64,000 nucleotides of DNA from positions 124,001 through 188,000 of the forward strand of contig CAKPSD010000001.1 in NCBI GenBank assembly GCA_934183255.1, given 5' to 3'. Source of the DNA: an uncultured Bacilli bacterium. Lineage in GTDB: Bacteria > Bacillota_I > Bacilli_A > RFN20 > DUOF01. The notes beneath the pieces were generated by a model. It was not told where the DNA came from. It was given only the letters and a program-made list of their open reading frames with translations, and did not search any database. Below are positions 15,291-24,798 of this stretch, piece after piece (within the stretch, counting starts at the first letter, position 1; every line of letters begins with the position of its first letter). Position numbers and translations under genes: made by a program.

Positions 15291-17570
15291 ATGAAATTAA
15301 GAAAATTTGCAAAATGTAGTTTGGCAGTTGCACTAATTTTTGGTAGTGCTGGGGCATTAGTTGGCTGTAAAAAAGATAATAATACAGTAAATAATAATTC
15401 TAAGCAATATGAAATCTATTTGTTAGCTAAAGAAGCAGGTGTTACAAATCTTACTTATGAAGAATGGTTAGTTTCAATTAAAGGAGATAAAGGAGATAAA
15501 GGTGATACAGGCGCTACTGGTGCAAAAGGAGAAAAGGGAGAAAAAGGAGAACCTGGATTAGCGGGTTCAAAAGGAGAAAAGGGAGATCCTGGAAATAATG
15601 GTAATGATGGTAAAGATGGTGCAACTTGGTTAAGTGGCACTACTGATCCTACAAATGAGGGAAAAAATGGCGATTTTTATGTTAATACTACTAACTGGAC
15701 AATATTTAAAAAAGAAAATAATACATGGAATAAAATTGGCTCATTAAAAGATGAAAAAGAAGAAAAAACAATTGAATTAAAAGCAAATGGAGTATATAAA
15801 TTAGATATCAGTGAAGAAGAAGGATCATTAGTTATTACTTTAGATGAAAACAAGAAAATCAAATCAGTTTTAAATGAAATTTCTGTTTCTGATGATATTG
15901 CTAATTTAAACTATTTTTTACTTGGCCTTACTCAAAATATGTATTTAAAAGTTAATGATGATGGAAAAACTGCAGAATTTGTAAATATTAATGAAGAAAA
16001 TCCAGAAATTAAACCAAACGAAGCAGAACTAAATAAAAAATATACAATAAACAATCAAACTATAAGTGTGAATGTTGATGGTATGGAGATTACAGCTAAA
16101 TTAAATGGTGATTTAACTATGACTGGTGAAGCTACTAATCCTTTTGTTATTGGAGATAATTTTACTGCTATTGTTTTTCATGATTATACAGAACTGGTAA
16201 TGAAAATAGAAACAAAAAATAATTACCTATATGTTTTCATAGCAACTAATCCTATAGATACACAAACATTAGTGTTAAAAATAGGTGAAGAAAAAGATGA
16301 AAATATAGAATTAAAATTCTTAGAAAAATTAGATGAAGAAATGTTGAAATATATTGAAGGAACTTATACAGATGTTAGTTTTGCTGGAAAAACAGCTACT
16401 GTTTCTATTTTTGAAGACGAACTTTACTTCTATTTAGATGAAAATACTAGAATAAAAGGAACTTGGAATTATATTCCTTTTGAAAGTAGTATAAATGAAA
16501 CATATGTTATAAAGTTTGAATCAAAAAATATGATCTTTGAAGCATATGTTGATTGTTATTCAAGAGAATTTTATATAAATAAAATTGAATATATTTATGA
16601 ACATGAATATTACAATAACAATGATTGTATTGAACTTATAAAAGATACAGAAGGGGAAAATAACTATATTGCTAAATTTAATGGTGAAATTGCTAGTGAC
16701 GCTACAGTTGTTATAGATGAAAATAATAATGGTATTGTATATGTTACAGTCAATAATGTTAAATATGAATTAAATGTTCTTTCTTCTAAATTTACTTATG
16801 CTCCTATTCCTAGCACAGAAATTATAGAAAATGTTAATAAATCAATTGAATATATAACTACAAATTTATATAATCTGCCTGAAAATACAGATGTTAATGC
16901 TTTATTAGATGAAGATAAGTTTTATACTTTAGTAGGCAGAGTTGATTATGATTATATTTATTCATATCCTAATTATATTCATATCAATGGAACTCAATAT
17001 ACTAATGAAAATGTAAAAGTTTCAATTGGTAACAATAATTTTATTAATAAACCTTTATGGAAATTTGAAAATAAAAAATTGTATATTTCTTCACTATTGC
17101 TTAAAGAACTAATGTTGTCTAGTACTTCTAGTGGCAATTTAGTTATTTATTTTTCTTCAAATACATTCAATGTAGAATATAATATTGACTCTTTAAATGA
17201 TGTATCTAATAACAGCGTCACTATGGGAATTAATTTAGATGAAGAAAGCACTAATTTAGTAGATAACAATACTTTTACTTCTAATGATGGTAGAAATACA
17301 TTAAGAATACTTTTAGGAAATTCGGATGATTTTGCTAATGTTACAGTATATACAATTAAAAAGTACTTTAATACTAATGAAACTGCTTATGGCTTTACTA
17401 AATTAGATAAAATAGGTGATAGTTATTATTTAGTATTTTATCCTAAATGGGAAAATGGAGCATATACTGAAAATAAAAATTTCAGTATGTCTTATGAATT
17501 TGTTACTAGTAATGGATATTATGGCAACTTCACATTCTATATTAATTTAGTTTCAAATGTAGGAGAATAA
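15291..17570 (+). CDS. Surface lipoprotein with collagen-like Gly-X-Y stretch
   Basis: The signal peptide ends in lipobox LVGC (Cys about residue 26), so the protein is diacylglycerol-anchored outside the membrane. A NLTYEEWLVSIKG lead-in, common before bacterial collagen repeats, is followed by 16 Gly-X-Y triplets (residues 65-112) rich in GDK/GEK/GEP. A GDFYVNTT...WTIFKK...W module follows, of the type seen after collagen stretches in phage and surface proteins. The remaining 600 residues are acidic, beta-rich, Asn/Thr/Tyr-rich sequence that I do not recognise. Such triplets form triple helices in other bacteria, so a trimeric adhesive surface protein is likely (inference). AGATAGGGGGAATAAT precedes the ATG. 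It is monocistronic, with a terminator downstream. Confidence 0.85.
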   Translation: MKLRKFAKCSLAVALIFGSAGALVGCKKDNNTVNNNSKQYEIYLLAKEAGVTNLTYEEWLVSIKGDKGDKGDTGATGAKGEKGEKGEPGLAGSKGEKGDPGNNGNDGKDGATWLSGTTDPTNEGKNGDFYVNTTNWTIFKKENNTWNKIGSLKDEKEEKTIELKANGVYKLDISEEEGSLVITLDENKKIKSVLNEISVSDDIANLNYFLLGLTQNMYLKVNDDGKTAEFVNINEENPEIKPNEAELNKKYTINNQTISVNVDGMEITAKLNGDLTMTGEATNPFVIGDNFTAIVFHDYTELVMKIETKNNYLYVFIATNPIDTQTLVLKIGEEKDENIELKFLEKLDEEMLKYIEGTYTDVSFAGKTATVSIFEDELYFYLDENTRIKGTWNYIPFESSINETYVIKFESKNMIFEAYVDCYSREFYINKIEYIYEHEYYNNNDCIELIKDTEGENNYIAKFNGEIASDATVVIDENNNGIVYVTVNNVKYELNVLSSKFTYAPIPSTEIIENVNKSIEYITTNLYNLPENTDVNALLDEDKFYTLVGRVDYDYIYSYPNYIHINGTQYTNENVKVSIGNNNFINKPLWKFENKKLYISSLLLKELMLSSTSSGNLVIYFSSNTFNVEYNIDSLNDVSNNSVTMGINLDEESTNLVDNNTFTSNDGRNTLRILLGNSDDFANVTVYTIKKYFNTNETAYGFTKLDKIGDSYYLVFYPKWENGAYTENKNFSMSYEFVTSNGYYGNFTFYINLVSNVGE

Positions 17571-17586
17571 TATTTAATATATTATA

Positions 17587-17616
17587 AGAAAAGGTCGAAA
17601 TCATTGACCTTTTTCT
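17587..17616 (+). terminator. Intrinsic terminator of the lipoprotein gene
   Basis: AGAAAAGGTC and GACCTTTTTCT pair around a GAAATCATT loop. Confidence 0.85.
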
Positions 17617-17731
17617 ATAATTTAAAATTACAAATATTCTTTAATTATAATTAAAAAAGAAAAAAAGTAATGTGTTATTTTAAAGTAAATATTATAGCAA
17701 TTTGTTATAATAAAAAAGGAGATGATTTCTT

Positions 17732-18910
17732 ATGGCAAGAGTAATAATTCATATAGATTTGAATGCTTTTTTTGCTAGTGTAGAAGAAATCAAAAATCCT
17801 AAATTAGTAGGTAAAGCACATGCGGTTGGAGGAAGTATAAAAAGAGGAGTTTTGTCTACATGCTCATATAAAGCAAGAGAACTTGGTATACATAGTGCGA
17901 TGCCTGTAGCACAAGCTTTAAGAATATGTCCCAATTTAATTATTAATCCTGGAGACTATAAATTATATAAAGAATATTCTAATAAGTTTTTTACTATAGT
18001 AGAAAAATGGTGCGGTAGTAAAATGGAAATAGCTAGTATTGATGAATGCTATGTAGATGTTAGTGATTATAAGAAGTATACTGATGATTTAGTAAGTTAT
18101 CTTAAGAAAATGCAATTATATATAAAAGAAACATTAAATTTAGGTTGTTCAATTGGAGTAGCGCCTAATAAGTTTTTAGCTAAAATGGCTAGTGATATGA
18201 AAAAACCAATGGGTTTAACTGTCCTTAGAAAAAGAGATATAGAGAAAATGCTATGGCCTTTAGATATAAAAGATATGTTTGGAATAGGAAAGGCTACGTA
18301 TCCTAAATTAAAAGAGGTAGGAATAAATACTATTGGTGATTTAGCTCAATGTGATAATAATTATGAAGTAATGCAAATACTTGGAAAAGGATATTATTCT
18401 TATGTGAATAGAGCTAATGGTAATGACAATAGTGAAGTTATAGATTATGAAGTAGATGCTAAAAGTATTGGCAATTCTACTACTTTTGATCATGATTTGT
18501 TTGAAGAAGGGGAGATCAAAAGTGAATTAAAAGAATTATCTAAAACTGTTTCTAGAAGAATATGTAATGCATCTTCTTTAGCTTTTGGTATTTCTATTAC
18601 AATAAAATATAATGATTTTACTCATATTAGTAGATCTACTAAGTTAGATGAACCTATATGTAATGATGATGAAGTGTATTTAAAAGCTTTAAAATTATTT
18701 GAAATGAATTATTATTATGATAAGCCAATTAGATTACTTGGTATTACTTTATATGATATTAAAGATAAAAGTGAAATTATAAAACAAATGAATATATTTG
18801 ATATAGAAATAGATACTAAAAAGAAAACTAGTGAGATTATTAAAGAATTAAATAATTTAGTTGGTAATAATGTATTTATAAAGGCTAGTGAGGTAAAGAA
18901 AAATGATTAA
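17732..18910 (+). CDS. dinB: Y-family DNA polymerase IV
   Basis: Error-prone translesion polymerase. The palm motifs are IHIDLNAFFASVE (first metal Asp) and SIDECYVDVSDY (catalytic DE pair; the usual SIDEAYLDV is slightly altered). Also visible are the LGCSIGVAPNKFLAKMASD block, a helix-hairpin-helix near GIGKATYPKLKEVGI, and a C-terminal little-finger domain. The 392-aa length is near normal. A strong AAAAAAGGAGATG precedes the ATG. It overlaps xerD by 8 bp. I see no LexA box upstream, so SOS control is not evident. Confidence 0.94.
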   Translation: MARVIIHIDLNAFFASVEEIKNPKLVGKAHAVGGSIKRGVLSTCSYKARELGIHSAMPVAQALRICPNLIINPGDYKLYKEYSNKFFTIVEKWCGSKMEIASIDECYVDVSDYKKYTDDLVSYLKKMQLYIKETLNLGCSIGVAPNKFLAKMASDMKKPMGLTVLRKRDIEKMLWPLDIKDMFGIGKATYPKLKEVGINTIGDLAQCDNNYEVMQILGKGYYSYVNRANGNDNSEVIDYEVDAKSIGNSTTFDHDLFEEGEIKSELKELSKTVSRRICNASSLAFGISITIKYNDFTHISRSTKLDEPICNDDEVYLKALKLFEMNYYYDKPIRLLGITLYDIKDKSEIIKQMNIFDIEIDTKKKTSEIIKELNNLVGNNVFIKASEVKKND

Positions 18911-19754
18911 GTATTTGGATATTTATAAGCAATATTTAATAGTAGAGAAAGGTTTAGCTTTAAATAGTGTTAATTCTTATATTAGAGATATTAAAGAGTT
19001 TTTTAATTTTAATAAAGATGGTGATGTTAATGGTTATTTAAAGTATCTTAATGATAATAAAGTTAAGTCATCTACTTTAAATAGAAAAATTACTTCTTTA
19101 AGTAACTATTATAAGTTTTTATGTGTGAATAGATATTGTAATAGTAATATTTTCTATAATGTAGATAGACCTAAAAATGAGAAAAAATTACCTGTATATT
19201 TAACTTATGGTGAAGTAGAGAGAATGATTAATAGTATTAAAAAAGAAGAATACTTGGAAAAGGCTTTAATTGAAGCAATATATGGGTGTGGTTTTAGAGT
19301 TAGTGAAGTTATAAATATAAAGCTTAAAGATGTACATTTTGAAGAAAAAATGATAGAATGCATAGGTAAAGGCAATAAGCAAAGATATGTTCCAATTAAT
19401 AATGTAGCTTTAAATTGTATTAGAGATTACATTAGAGAAATTAGAAATAATCTTACTAAAAAATGTAATGATAACTTATTGTTTTTAAGTTATAAGGGTA
19501 AAAGAGTAACTAGACAATACGTTTTTAATCTTATAAAAGAATTAGCAAATAGAACTGGTATAAATAAAAATATATCTCCTCATACATTAAGACATAGTTT
19601 TGCTACTCATTTATTAGAAAATGGTGCAAATCTTAGAGCAGTTCAAATAATGCTTGGGCATGAGAATATTACTACAACTGAAATATATACTCATTTAAAT
19701 GCTAATAAACTTTTAGAAGATTATGATAAGTATTTTGAAAAGAAGGAGAACTAA
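18903..19754 (+). CDS. xerD: Site-specific tyrosine recombinase XerD
   Basis: Resolves chromosome dimers at dif with a partner recombinase. The N-terminal SAM-like core-binding domain covers 1-90. The catalytic domain carries Arg132 (GCGFRVSEV), a Lys region, HTLRHSFATHL (His and Arg), LGHENITTTEIYTHL with a conserved His, and the nucleophile Tyr. The 283-aa length is typical of XerC/D rather than phage integrases. XerD rather than XerC is favoured because xerD-deoB is a common order in Firmicutes, but the pair are hard to tell apart. It is co-directional and overlapping with dinB. Confidence 0.88.
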   Translation: MIKYLDIYKQYLIVEKGLALNSVNSYIRDIKEFFNFNKDGDVNGYLKYLNDNKVKSSTLNRKITSLSNYYKFLCVNRYCNSNIFYNVDRPKNEKKLPVYLTYGEVERMINSIKKEEYLEKALIEAIYGCGFRVSEVINIKLKDVHFEEKMIECIGKGNKQRYVPINNVALNCIRDYIREIRNNLTKKCNDNLLFLSYKGKRVTRQYVFNLIKELANRTGINKNISPHTLRHSFATHLLENGANLRAVQIMLGHENITTTEIYTHLNANKLLEDYDKYFEKKEN

Positions 19755-19757
19755 TGT

Positions 19758-20948
19758 ATGTTTAAAAGAATATTTTTAATTGTTTTTGATTCACTTGGTA
19801 TTGGTGGGGGAAAGGATGCAGATAAATTTAATGATGTAGGTAGTGATACTTTAAAGAATGTATTAAATCATGGTGATGCATCTACTTTAACTACTTTAAG
19901 AGATATTGGATATTTAAATTTGTGTAGTGATCCTAAATATCATTATGATAATTATAAGGGAATTATATGTAAATTAAATGAATTAAGTGCTGGTAAAGAT
20001 ACTTTAACAGGACACTATGAAATGATGGGTTTATATGTTACTAAACCAAGTATTACTTTTACTGAGACAGGATTTCCTAAAGAGTTAATTGAAACTTTAG
20101 AGAAAAAATGGGGTAGAAAGATTATTGGTAATAAGAGTGCTAGTGGGACTGAAATTATTAAAGAATTAGGTGAAAGACAATTAAAAACTGGTGAAGCTAT
20201 TGTTTATACATCTGCTGATTCAGTTCTTCAAATTGCTGCTAATGAAGCAGTTATACCACTTAGTGAGTTATATCGAATGTGTGAAATAGCTAGAGAAGTA
20301 ACTTTAAAAGATGAATGGAAAGTAGATAGAATTATTGCTAGACCATTCGTTGGTACAAATAAGGATAATTTTACTAGAACATCTAATAGACATGATTATG
20401 CAACTAGTCCTTTTGCTCCTACATATATGGATGAGTTAAAAAAGAATAATTATGATGTTATTGCTATAGGTAAGATTAATGATATATTTAATGGGCAAGG
20501 TGTTACTGAGTTTAGTAAAACTAAATCTAATTTAGATGGTTTAAATCAAACTATAGATTTAGTAAAAAATAAAGATTTTACTGGTTTTTGCTTTGTTAAT
20601 TTAGTTGAATTTGATAGTGAATATGGACATAGAAGAAATCCAGTAGGGTACTTTAATTGTTTAAAGGAAGCAAATGATAAATTAAAAGAGTTATTACCTT
20701 ATTTAAGAGATGATGATTTATTAATGATTACTGCTGATCATGGTAATGACCCTACTTATAGAGGTACTGATCATACTAGAGAAATGGTTCCTCTTGTTAT
20801 TTATAATAAGAATGTAAATAAGGGAACTATGTTAAAGGAAAGAATGACCTACGCAGATATTGGTGCTACTATAATAGATAATTTTAATGTAAAAAAAGAG
20901 AATCAAATTGGTGATTCTATGTTAAAGGAAATTAAGGAGGCTTTATAA
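19758..20948 (+). CDS. deoB: Phosphopentomutase
   Basis: Interconverts (deoxy)ribose-1- and -5-phosphate. Alkaline-phosphatase superfamily metal motifs are present: FLIVFDSLGIGGGKDAD at the N-terminus, GKDTLTGHYEMMG, and ITADHGNDPTYRGTDHTRE at the C-terminus. The length is 396 aa. ATG at 19758 follows AGAAGGAGAA, and an earlier ATG (19754) stops after three codons. Its product feeds DeoC at 11.1 kb. It overlaps metG by one base (TAATG). Confidence 0.96.
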   Translation: MFKRIFLIVFDSLGIGGGKDADKFNDVGSDTLKNVLNHGDASTLTTLRDIGYLNLCSDPKYHYDNYKGIICKLNELSAGKDTLTGHYEMMGLYVTKPSITFTETGFPKELIETLEKKWGRKIIGNKSASGTEIIKELGERQLKTGEAIVYTSADSVLQIAANEAVIPLSELYRMCEIAREVTLKDEWKVDRIIARPFVGTNKDNFTRTSNRHDYATSPFAPTYMDELKKNNYDVIAIGKINDIFNGQGVTEFSKTKSNLDGLNQTIDLVKNKDFTGFCFVNLVEFDSEYGHRRNPVGYFNCLKEANDKLKELLPYLRDDDLLMITADHGNDPTYRGTDHTREMVPLVIYNKNVNKGTMLKERMTYADIGATIIDNFNVKKENQIGDSMLKEIKEAL

Positions 20949-22546
20949 TGAATAAAAAGCGTAATGTTTTAATTGGTGGAGCTTGGCCATATGCTAATAG
21001 CACATTGCATATTGGACATTTAGCATGTCTTATTCCAGGAGATACACTTGCTAGATATCATAGATTAAAAGGGGATAATGTAGTATATGTTTCTGGTAGT
21101 GATTGTCATGGTACTCCTATTACAATGAAAGCTAGAAAAGAAAATATTTCTCCATCTAGTATTTGTGATGCTTGTCATAAAGGATTTGTAGAAACATTCA
21201 ATTTATTAAATTTTTCATATAATTTATATACTCAAACTACTACTGAATTTCATAAAAGTGTAGTAAAAGATTTGTTAAAGAAAATCTATAATAATGGTTA
21301 TATTTATGAAAAAGAAGATGATGTTTTATATTGTGAACATTGTGGTAAGATTGTAGAAGACAGGGAAATTTTATATACTTGTAAACATTGTGGTAGAACT
21401 GCTAAAGGTGATGGATGTGATTGCGGTGAAATGCCTACTTTTGATGATTTAAAGTCAGGTAAATGTGCTACATGTGGTCATGAATTAGTAGTTAGAAAAG
21501 ATAAAAATTTATATTTTAAATTAAGTGCTTTTCAAAATAAATTAGAAGACTATGTTAAGTCTAATGAAAATAGATGGAGACTTAATGCTGTCAATGAAAC
21601 TAAAAAATATTTAAAAATGGGCTTAATAGATAGAGCTATTACTAGAAATCTTGATTGGGGAGTAGAAGTTCCTTTTGAAGGTTATGAAAATAAAAGAATC
21701 TATGTATGGTTTGAAGCTGTACTTGGATATGTAAGTGCATGTATGAAATATTGTTTAGATAATAATTTAAATTACAATGATTATTTAAAAGAAGGTAGTT
21801 GTGATCTTTCTTATATGGCTCATGGTAAGGATAATATTACTTTCCATACTATTATATTTCCAGCATTATTAATGGCAATTAATGAAAACTATAAATTACC
21901 TACAGATATAGTATCTAGTGAATATTTAACTTTAAATGGAGATAAAATATCTAAATCTTCAGGCAATTATGAGGAAACTAAGGATATAGTAGAGAGGGGA
22001 AGTAGTGATACTTTAAGATTCTTTATGTTAGGATATGGTCCTGAAAAGAAAGATAGTGATTTTAGTAATAAATTATACGCTACTATTCATAATAGTGAAA
22101 TAGTTAATAAACTTGGTAATTTTGTTAATAGAACACTTAAATTTAAAGGATTAACTGAAATAAAAAAAGATGTAATGGATGAAGAAGTAAAAAATACTAT
22201 TATTAGATATTATGATGAAATTGGTTCACAAATAGAAAAATATGAATTTAAAGAGGCTTGTAAATTAATTTTAAGTTTACTTGAATATGCTAATAAGTAT
22301 TATGATGAGAGTAAACCTTGGGTATTAGCAAAAGAAAATTTAGAAGAATTTAATAGAGTTATGTATACATGTTCTAATGTAATTTATAACTTAGCTAATA
22401 TACTTAATCCATTTATGCCTGAAACAAGCCAAAAAATAGCTAAATTATTTGATTTTGATACTTTAGCATGGAATTACATAGAAACTAATAAAGACTTAAA
22501 AATCAAAGAATTTGAGCCATTATTTGTAAGAATGGATGTTAAATAA
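20948..22546 (+). CDS. metG: Methionyl-tRNA synthetase
   Basis: Charges tRNA-Met. The class-I signature STLHIGH is near residue 19. A CEHC...CKHC...CDC...CATC zinc-knuckle insert lies in residues about 128-180. The second signature is GDKISKSSGN (KMSKS variant). The 532-aa length means the C-terminal EMAP/Trbp-like tRNA-binding domain found in many Bacillus enzymes is absent. It follows deoB with a one-base overlap and ends before a hairpin shared with the opposing gene. Confidence 0.96.
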   Translation: MNKKRNVLIGGAWPYANSTLHIGHLACLIPGDTLARYHRLKGDNVVYVSGSDCHGTPITMKARKENISPSSICDACHKGFVETFNLLNFSYNLYTQTTTEFHKSVVKDLLKKIYNNGYIYEKEDDVLYCEHCGKIVEDREILYTCKHCGRTAKGDGCDCGEMPTFDDLKSGKCATCGHELVVRKDKNLYFKLSAFQNKLEDYVKSNENRWRLNAVNETKKYLKMGLIDRAITRNLDWGVEVPFEGYENKRIYVWFEAVLGYVSACMKYCLDNNLNYNDYLKEGSCDLSYMAHGKDNITFHTIIFPALLMAINENYKLPTDIVSSEYLTLNGDKISKSSGNYEETKDIVERGSSDTLRFFMLGYGPEKKDSDFSNKLYATIHNSEIVNKLGNFVNRTLKFKGLTEIKKDVMDEEVKNTIIRYYDEIGSQIEKYEFKEACKLILSLLEYANKYYDESKPWVLAKENLEEFNRVMYTCSNVIYNLANILNPFMPETSQKIAKLFDFDTLAWNYIETNKDLKIKEFEPLFVRMDVK

Positions 22547-22627
22547 TATTTTTACAAATGAAATATCAAAAAAATAACATAATATAAATTATGCGAAGTT
22601 GTTAAATATTTTATTTTATATATAAAT

Positions 22628-22673
22628 AAAAAGAAGTAAAACTTATTAATTATAAAATTCTACTTCTTTTTTT
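22628..22673. terminator. Bidirectional terminator between metG and the abiEi-like gene
   Basis: AAAAAGAAGTA (22628-22638) pairs with TACTTCTTTTT (22661-22671). An A run on one side and a T run on the other allow it to end both converging transcripts. Confidence 0.8.
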
Positions 22674-22685
22674 GTTTCCTATTTT

Positions 22686-23273
22686 TTATGCTTTAAACAA
22701 AGAAAGATAATGGTGCACTAATTTACTTATTCTTAATGCTTTAGAATATTCTAAAAGCTTTTTATAATTTAAATCTAATCTATTAAAATAATAGTTAATA
22801 AATTTATTGTATTCACTTGCATCAAATCTACTTCTATCTCTTATAATGTCACATACACTTCTTTCTATATCATATATTCTTAAAATGTGACCTTTATAAT
22901 TTAGCTTTATTATCCCCTGCCCATAATTGGATTTACTATCATAAAAGACTTTATATAATTTATAATTTTTAGCATTATAACTTTGAGGCACACTTATTTG
23001 TACCTTTTTTTCTATATCTTTATAAAAGTTTTGTAAGTTTAGAGATGTAAAATGAGAAAAGATTACTTTTTTTGTTCTATGTTGCATTGCATATAAAGGA
23101 TCAATATCTATTTTGTTTATAGAGTATATTCCCCTACTTATTCGATATATCTTATTTTCATTTAATAATTTGTTTAGATATATTCTTGCAATGTTATTTT
23201 CTGTTACTTCTTTAGTAGTCACTATTCCCTTATTTTTATTTGCTAATTGTAATATCTCATTTTCTTTACTCAT
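22686..23273 (-). CDS. AbiEi-like antitoxin / winged-helix regulator, solitary
   Basis: The N-terminal winged-helix region (residues 1-50: NKGIVTTKEVTENNIARIYLNKLL, then IYRISRGIYSI) is the AbiEi_4-type antitoxin/regulator domain. A C-terminal domain has LRIYDIERSVCDIIRDR, also typical of AbiEi family antitoxins. AbiEi normally represses and neutralises the AbiEii nucleotidyltransferase toxin, encoded just downstream. Here the downstream space holds only a terminator and metG, so no toxin is present. ATG at 23273 is chosen over GTG at 23282 because AAGGA is properly spaced only to it. It could be a relic of an abortive-infection module or a recruited regulator. Confidence 0.78.
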   Translation of the reverse strand: MSKENEILQLANKNKGIVTTKEVTENNIARIYLNKLLNENKIYRISRGIYSINKIDIDPLYAMQHRTKKVIFSHFTSLNLQNFYKDIEKKVQISVPQSYNAKNYKLYKVFYDSKSNYGQGIIKLNYKGHILRIYDIERSVCDIIRDRSRFDASEYNKFINYYFNRLDLNYKKLLEYSKALRISKLVHHYLSLFKA

Positions 23274-23341
23274 TTTTCTCACTTTCCTTATTTACTTTAA
23301 TTGTATATTTAAAAAGAAAAAAAGTAAAGCAATAATAAAAT

Positions 23342-23377
23342 AAAAAAAGCATCAATATTTTAGTATTAATGCTTTTA
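23342..23377 (-). terminator. Intrinsic terminator of the yqeG-rsfS operon
   Basis: On the minus strand AAAAGCATTAATA pairs with TATTGATGCTTTT, followed by Ts. Confidence 0.8.
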
Positions 23378-23381
23378 AAAA

Positions 23382-23717
23382 TTATTCTAAATATGAAGTT
23401 ATATCTACAAGAGGAAATTTTTCAAATAGCTTTTCTATATTATATTCTTCTCTTTCTTCTTTAGTAAATAAATGCACTACAATAGATTTTGCATCTACGA
23501 TTAACCATTTACTTCCCTTTCCTTCTATCTTTTTTATGTCATAGCCATTTTTAGCTAGTTCTTGATCAACACTATTCGCTAAAGTCATTAATTGTCTATC
23601 ATTAGATGCACTACAGATAACTATATAATCACATATAGGGCTTGATTCTGACACATTTATTGCAATAATGTTTTCTCCTTTTTTATCATTTAATGCTTTA
23701 ATAATTGTTTCTAACAT
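23382..23717 (-). CDS. rsfS: Ribosomal silencing factor RsfS
   Basis: Binds L14 and blocks subunit joining in starved cells. Family features are VSESSPICDYIVICSASNDRQ, the IEGKGSKWLIVDA segment and the VVHLFTKEEREEYNIEKLF tail. The length is 111 aa. AAGGAGAGATAAAT precedes the ATG. It is the last gene of the yqeG-yqeH-yhbY-nadD/yqeK-rsfS cluster, an order shared with Bacillus (yqeL). Confidence 0.95.
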   Translation of the reverse strand: MLETIIKALNDKKGENIIAINVSESSPICDYIVICSASNDRQLMTLANSVDQELAKNGYDIKKIEGKGSKWLIVDAKSIVVHLFTKEEREEYNIEKLFEKFPLVDITSYLE

Positions 23718-23730
23718 ATTTATCTCTCCT

Positions 23731-24798
23731 TTACTTTAAATAATATTTTACAGCATTAATTGTATACTCATTCCTATAAGGAATATGTTTAGTATTTAAA
23801 TAATCTATATTTTCTTTTAAAACTTCTATAAACCCTTTATCTAAATTATTAATACAAGCATTAATCATTGCGCTGCTATCATAACTCCTTAAAGGATCTA
23901 ATTTATCTGATACATATACTAATTTAGCTAGTTTAGACATATTAGCATTGGCGGTAGTGTGATATTTAATAGCCTCTAATATTTCTGTATCTTCAATACC
24001 AAATTTTTTTCTAGCCAGGTATTCCCCTACATATTGATGATATAAAGATTCATTTTCATTTACTTTACTTGGATAATATTTATTCATTATCATCATTGTT
24101 TTATTTTTGGGGTATTCTTTTGCTATATCATGTAATAAAGAAGCTGTAATTACCTTATTTCTATCTAAACCATCTTTATTATTTTTATATATTTTTAAAG
24201 CAAGATTTTTTACTGACACTACATGCTTATATCTTTTACTACTTATATATTTTTTTATTTGTTTAGTTAGATATAAATTATTATTAATTATATATTTTTT
24301 TACATCTTTATCTAAATGAGTGTATTTGCCTTTTTTTATTTCACTGCTAGAGATATTACAAACTTTATTATCTAGATATATATAATCACTATTTATATCA
24401 TAGTCACTATTACCTCTTCTAGCTACAATAAATTTAAAATGTTTCTTTAACATATTAAACTTATACCATTTATTTAAATTTAATATTTGATCTTCTCCAA
24501 TTAAAATATAATACTCATCATCTTTATTACAAAATGAAAGTATTTTATCGTATGTTTCTTCTAAATTACTATAATCAAACTTAATATCTAATATTCCAAA
24601 CTTTTTTTCTTTTTTTACTACTAGTTCAACCATTCTTTTTCTTTTTAAAAAAGGCGCTAAATTCTTTGAATTTGAGTTTTTATTCAATCCAAAGTATAAT
24701 TTATCACCTTTAATTAAATTAAGCGAATTTTTAGCAATTTTAAGGTGTCCTGCATGTATTGGATCAAAACTACCATAAAAAAGTATTATTTTAGCCAT
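23731..24798 (-). CDS. nadD-yqeK: Fused NadD nucleotidyltransferase and YqeK HD hydrolase
   Basis: Residues 1-185 are a nucleotidyltransferase of the nicotinate-mononucleotide adenylyltransferase type: GSFDPIHAGHLKIAK (phosphate-binding GxFxPxHxGH) and LIGEDQIL. SSSEIKKGKY is the usual ISST-type motif. Residues 190-355 are an HD-domain Ap4A hydrolase (YqeK): KHVVSVKNLA, LLHDIAKEY, KYHTTA and YVSDKLDP metal ligands. In Bacillus these are two adjacent genes; here they form one 355-aa chain. ATG overlaps the yhbY stop by one base. A second NadD-like gene lies at 30.2 kb, so the two may have split substrates. Confidence 0.92.
   Translation of the reverse strand: MAKIILFYGSFDPIHAGHLKIAKNSLNLIKGDKLYFGLNKNSNSKNLAPFLKRKRMVELVVKKEKKFGILDIKFDYSNLEETYDKILSFCNKDDEYYILIGEDQILNLNKWYKFNMLKKHFKFIVARRGNSDYDINSDYIYLDNKVCNISSSEIKKGKYTHLDKDVKKYIINNNLYLTKQIKKYISSKRYKHVVSVKNLALKIYKNNKDGLDRNKVITASLLHDIAKEYPKNKTMMIMNKYYPSKVNENESLYHQYVGEYLARKKFGIEDTEILEAIKYHTTANANMSKLAKLVYVSDKLDPLRSYDSSAMINACINNLDKGFIEVLKENIDYLNTKHIPYRNEYTINAVKYYLK

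Noticed and set aside
15455..15640. Minus-strand frame rich in Pro/Ser opposite the collagen stretch
   Set aside because: It is the antisense reading of Gly-X-Y codons with no ribosome-binding site.
18903..19754. Tyrosine recombinase as a sign of a prophage or integrative element
   Set aside because: Length, sequence and the dinB-xerD-deoB context fit a housekeeping Xer recombinase; no phage genes or att repeats are nearby.
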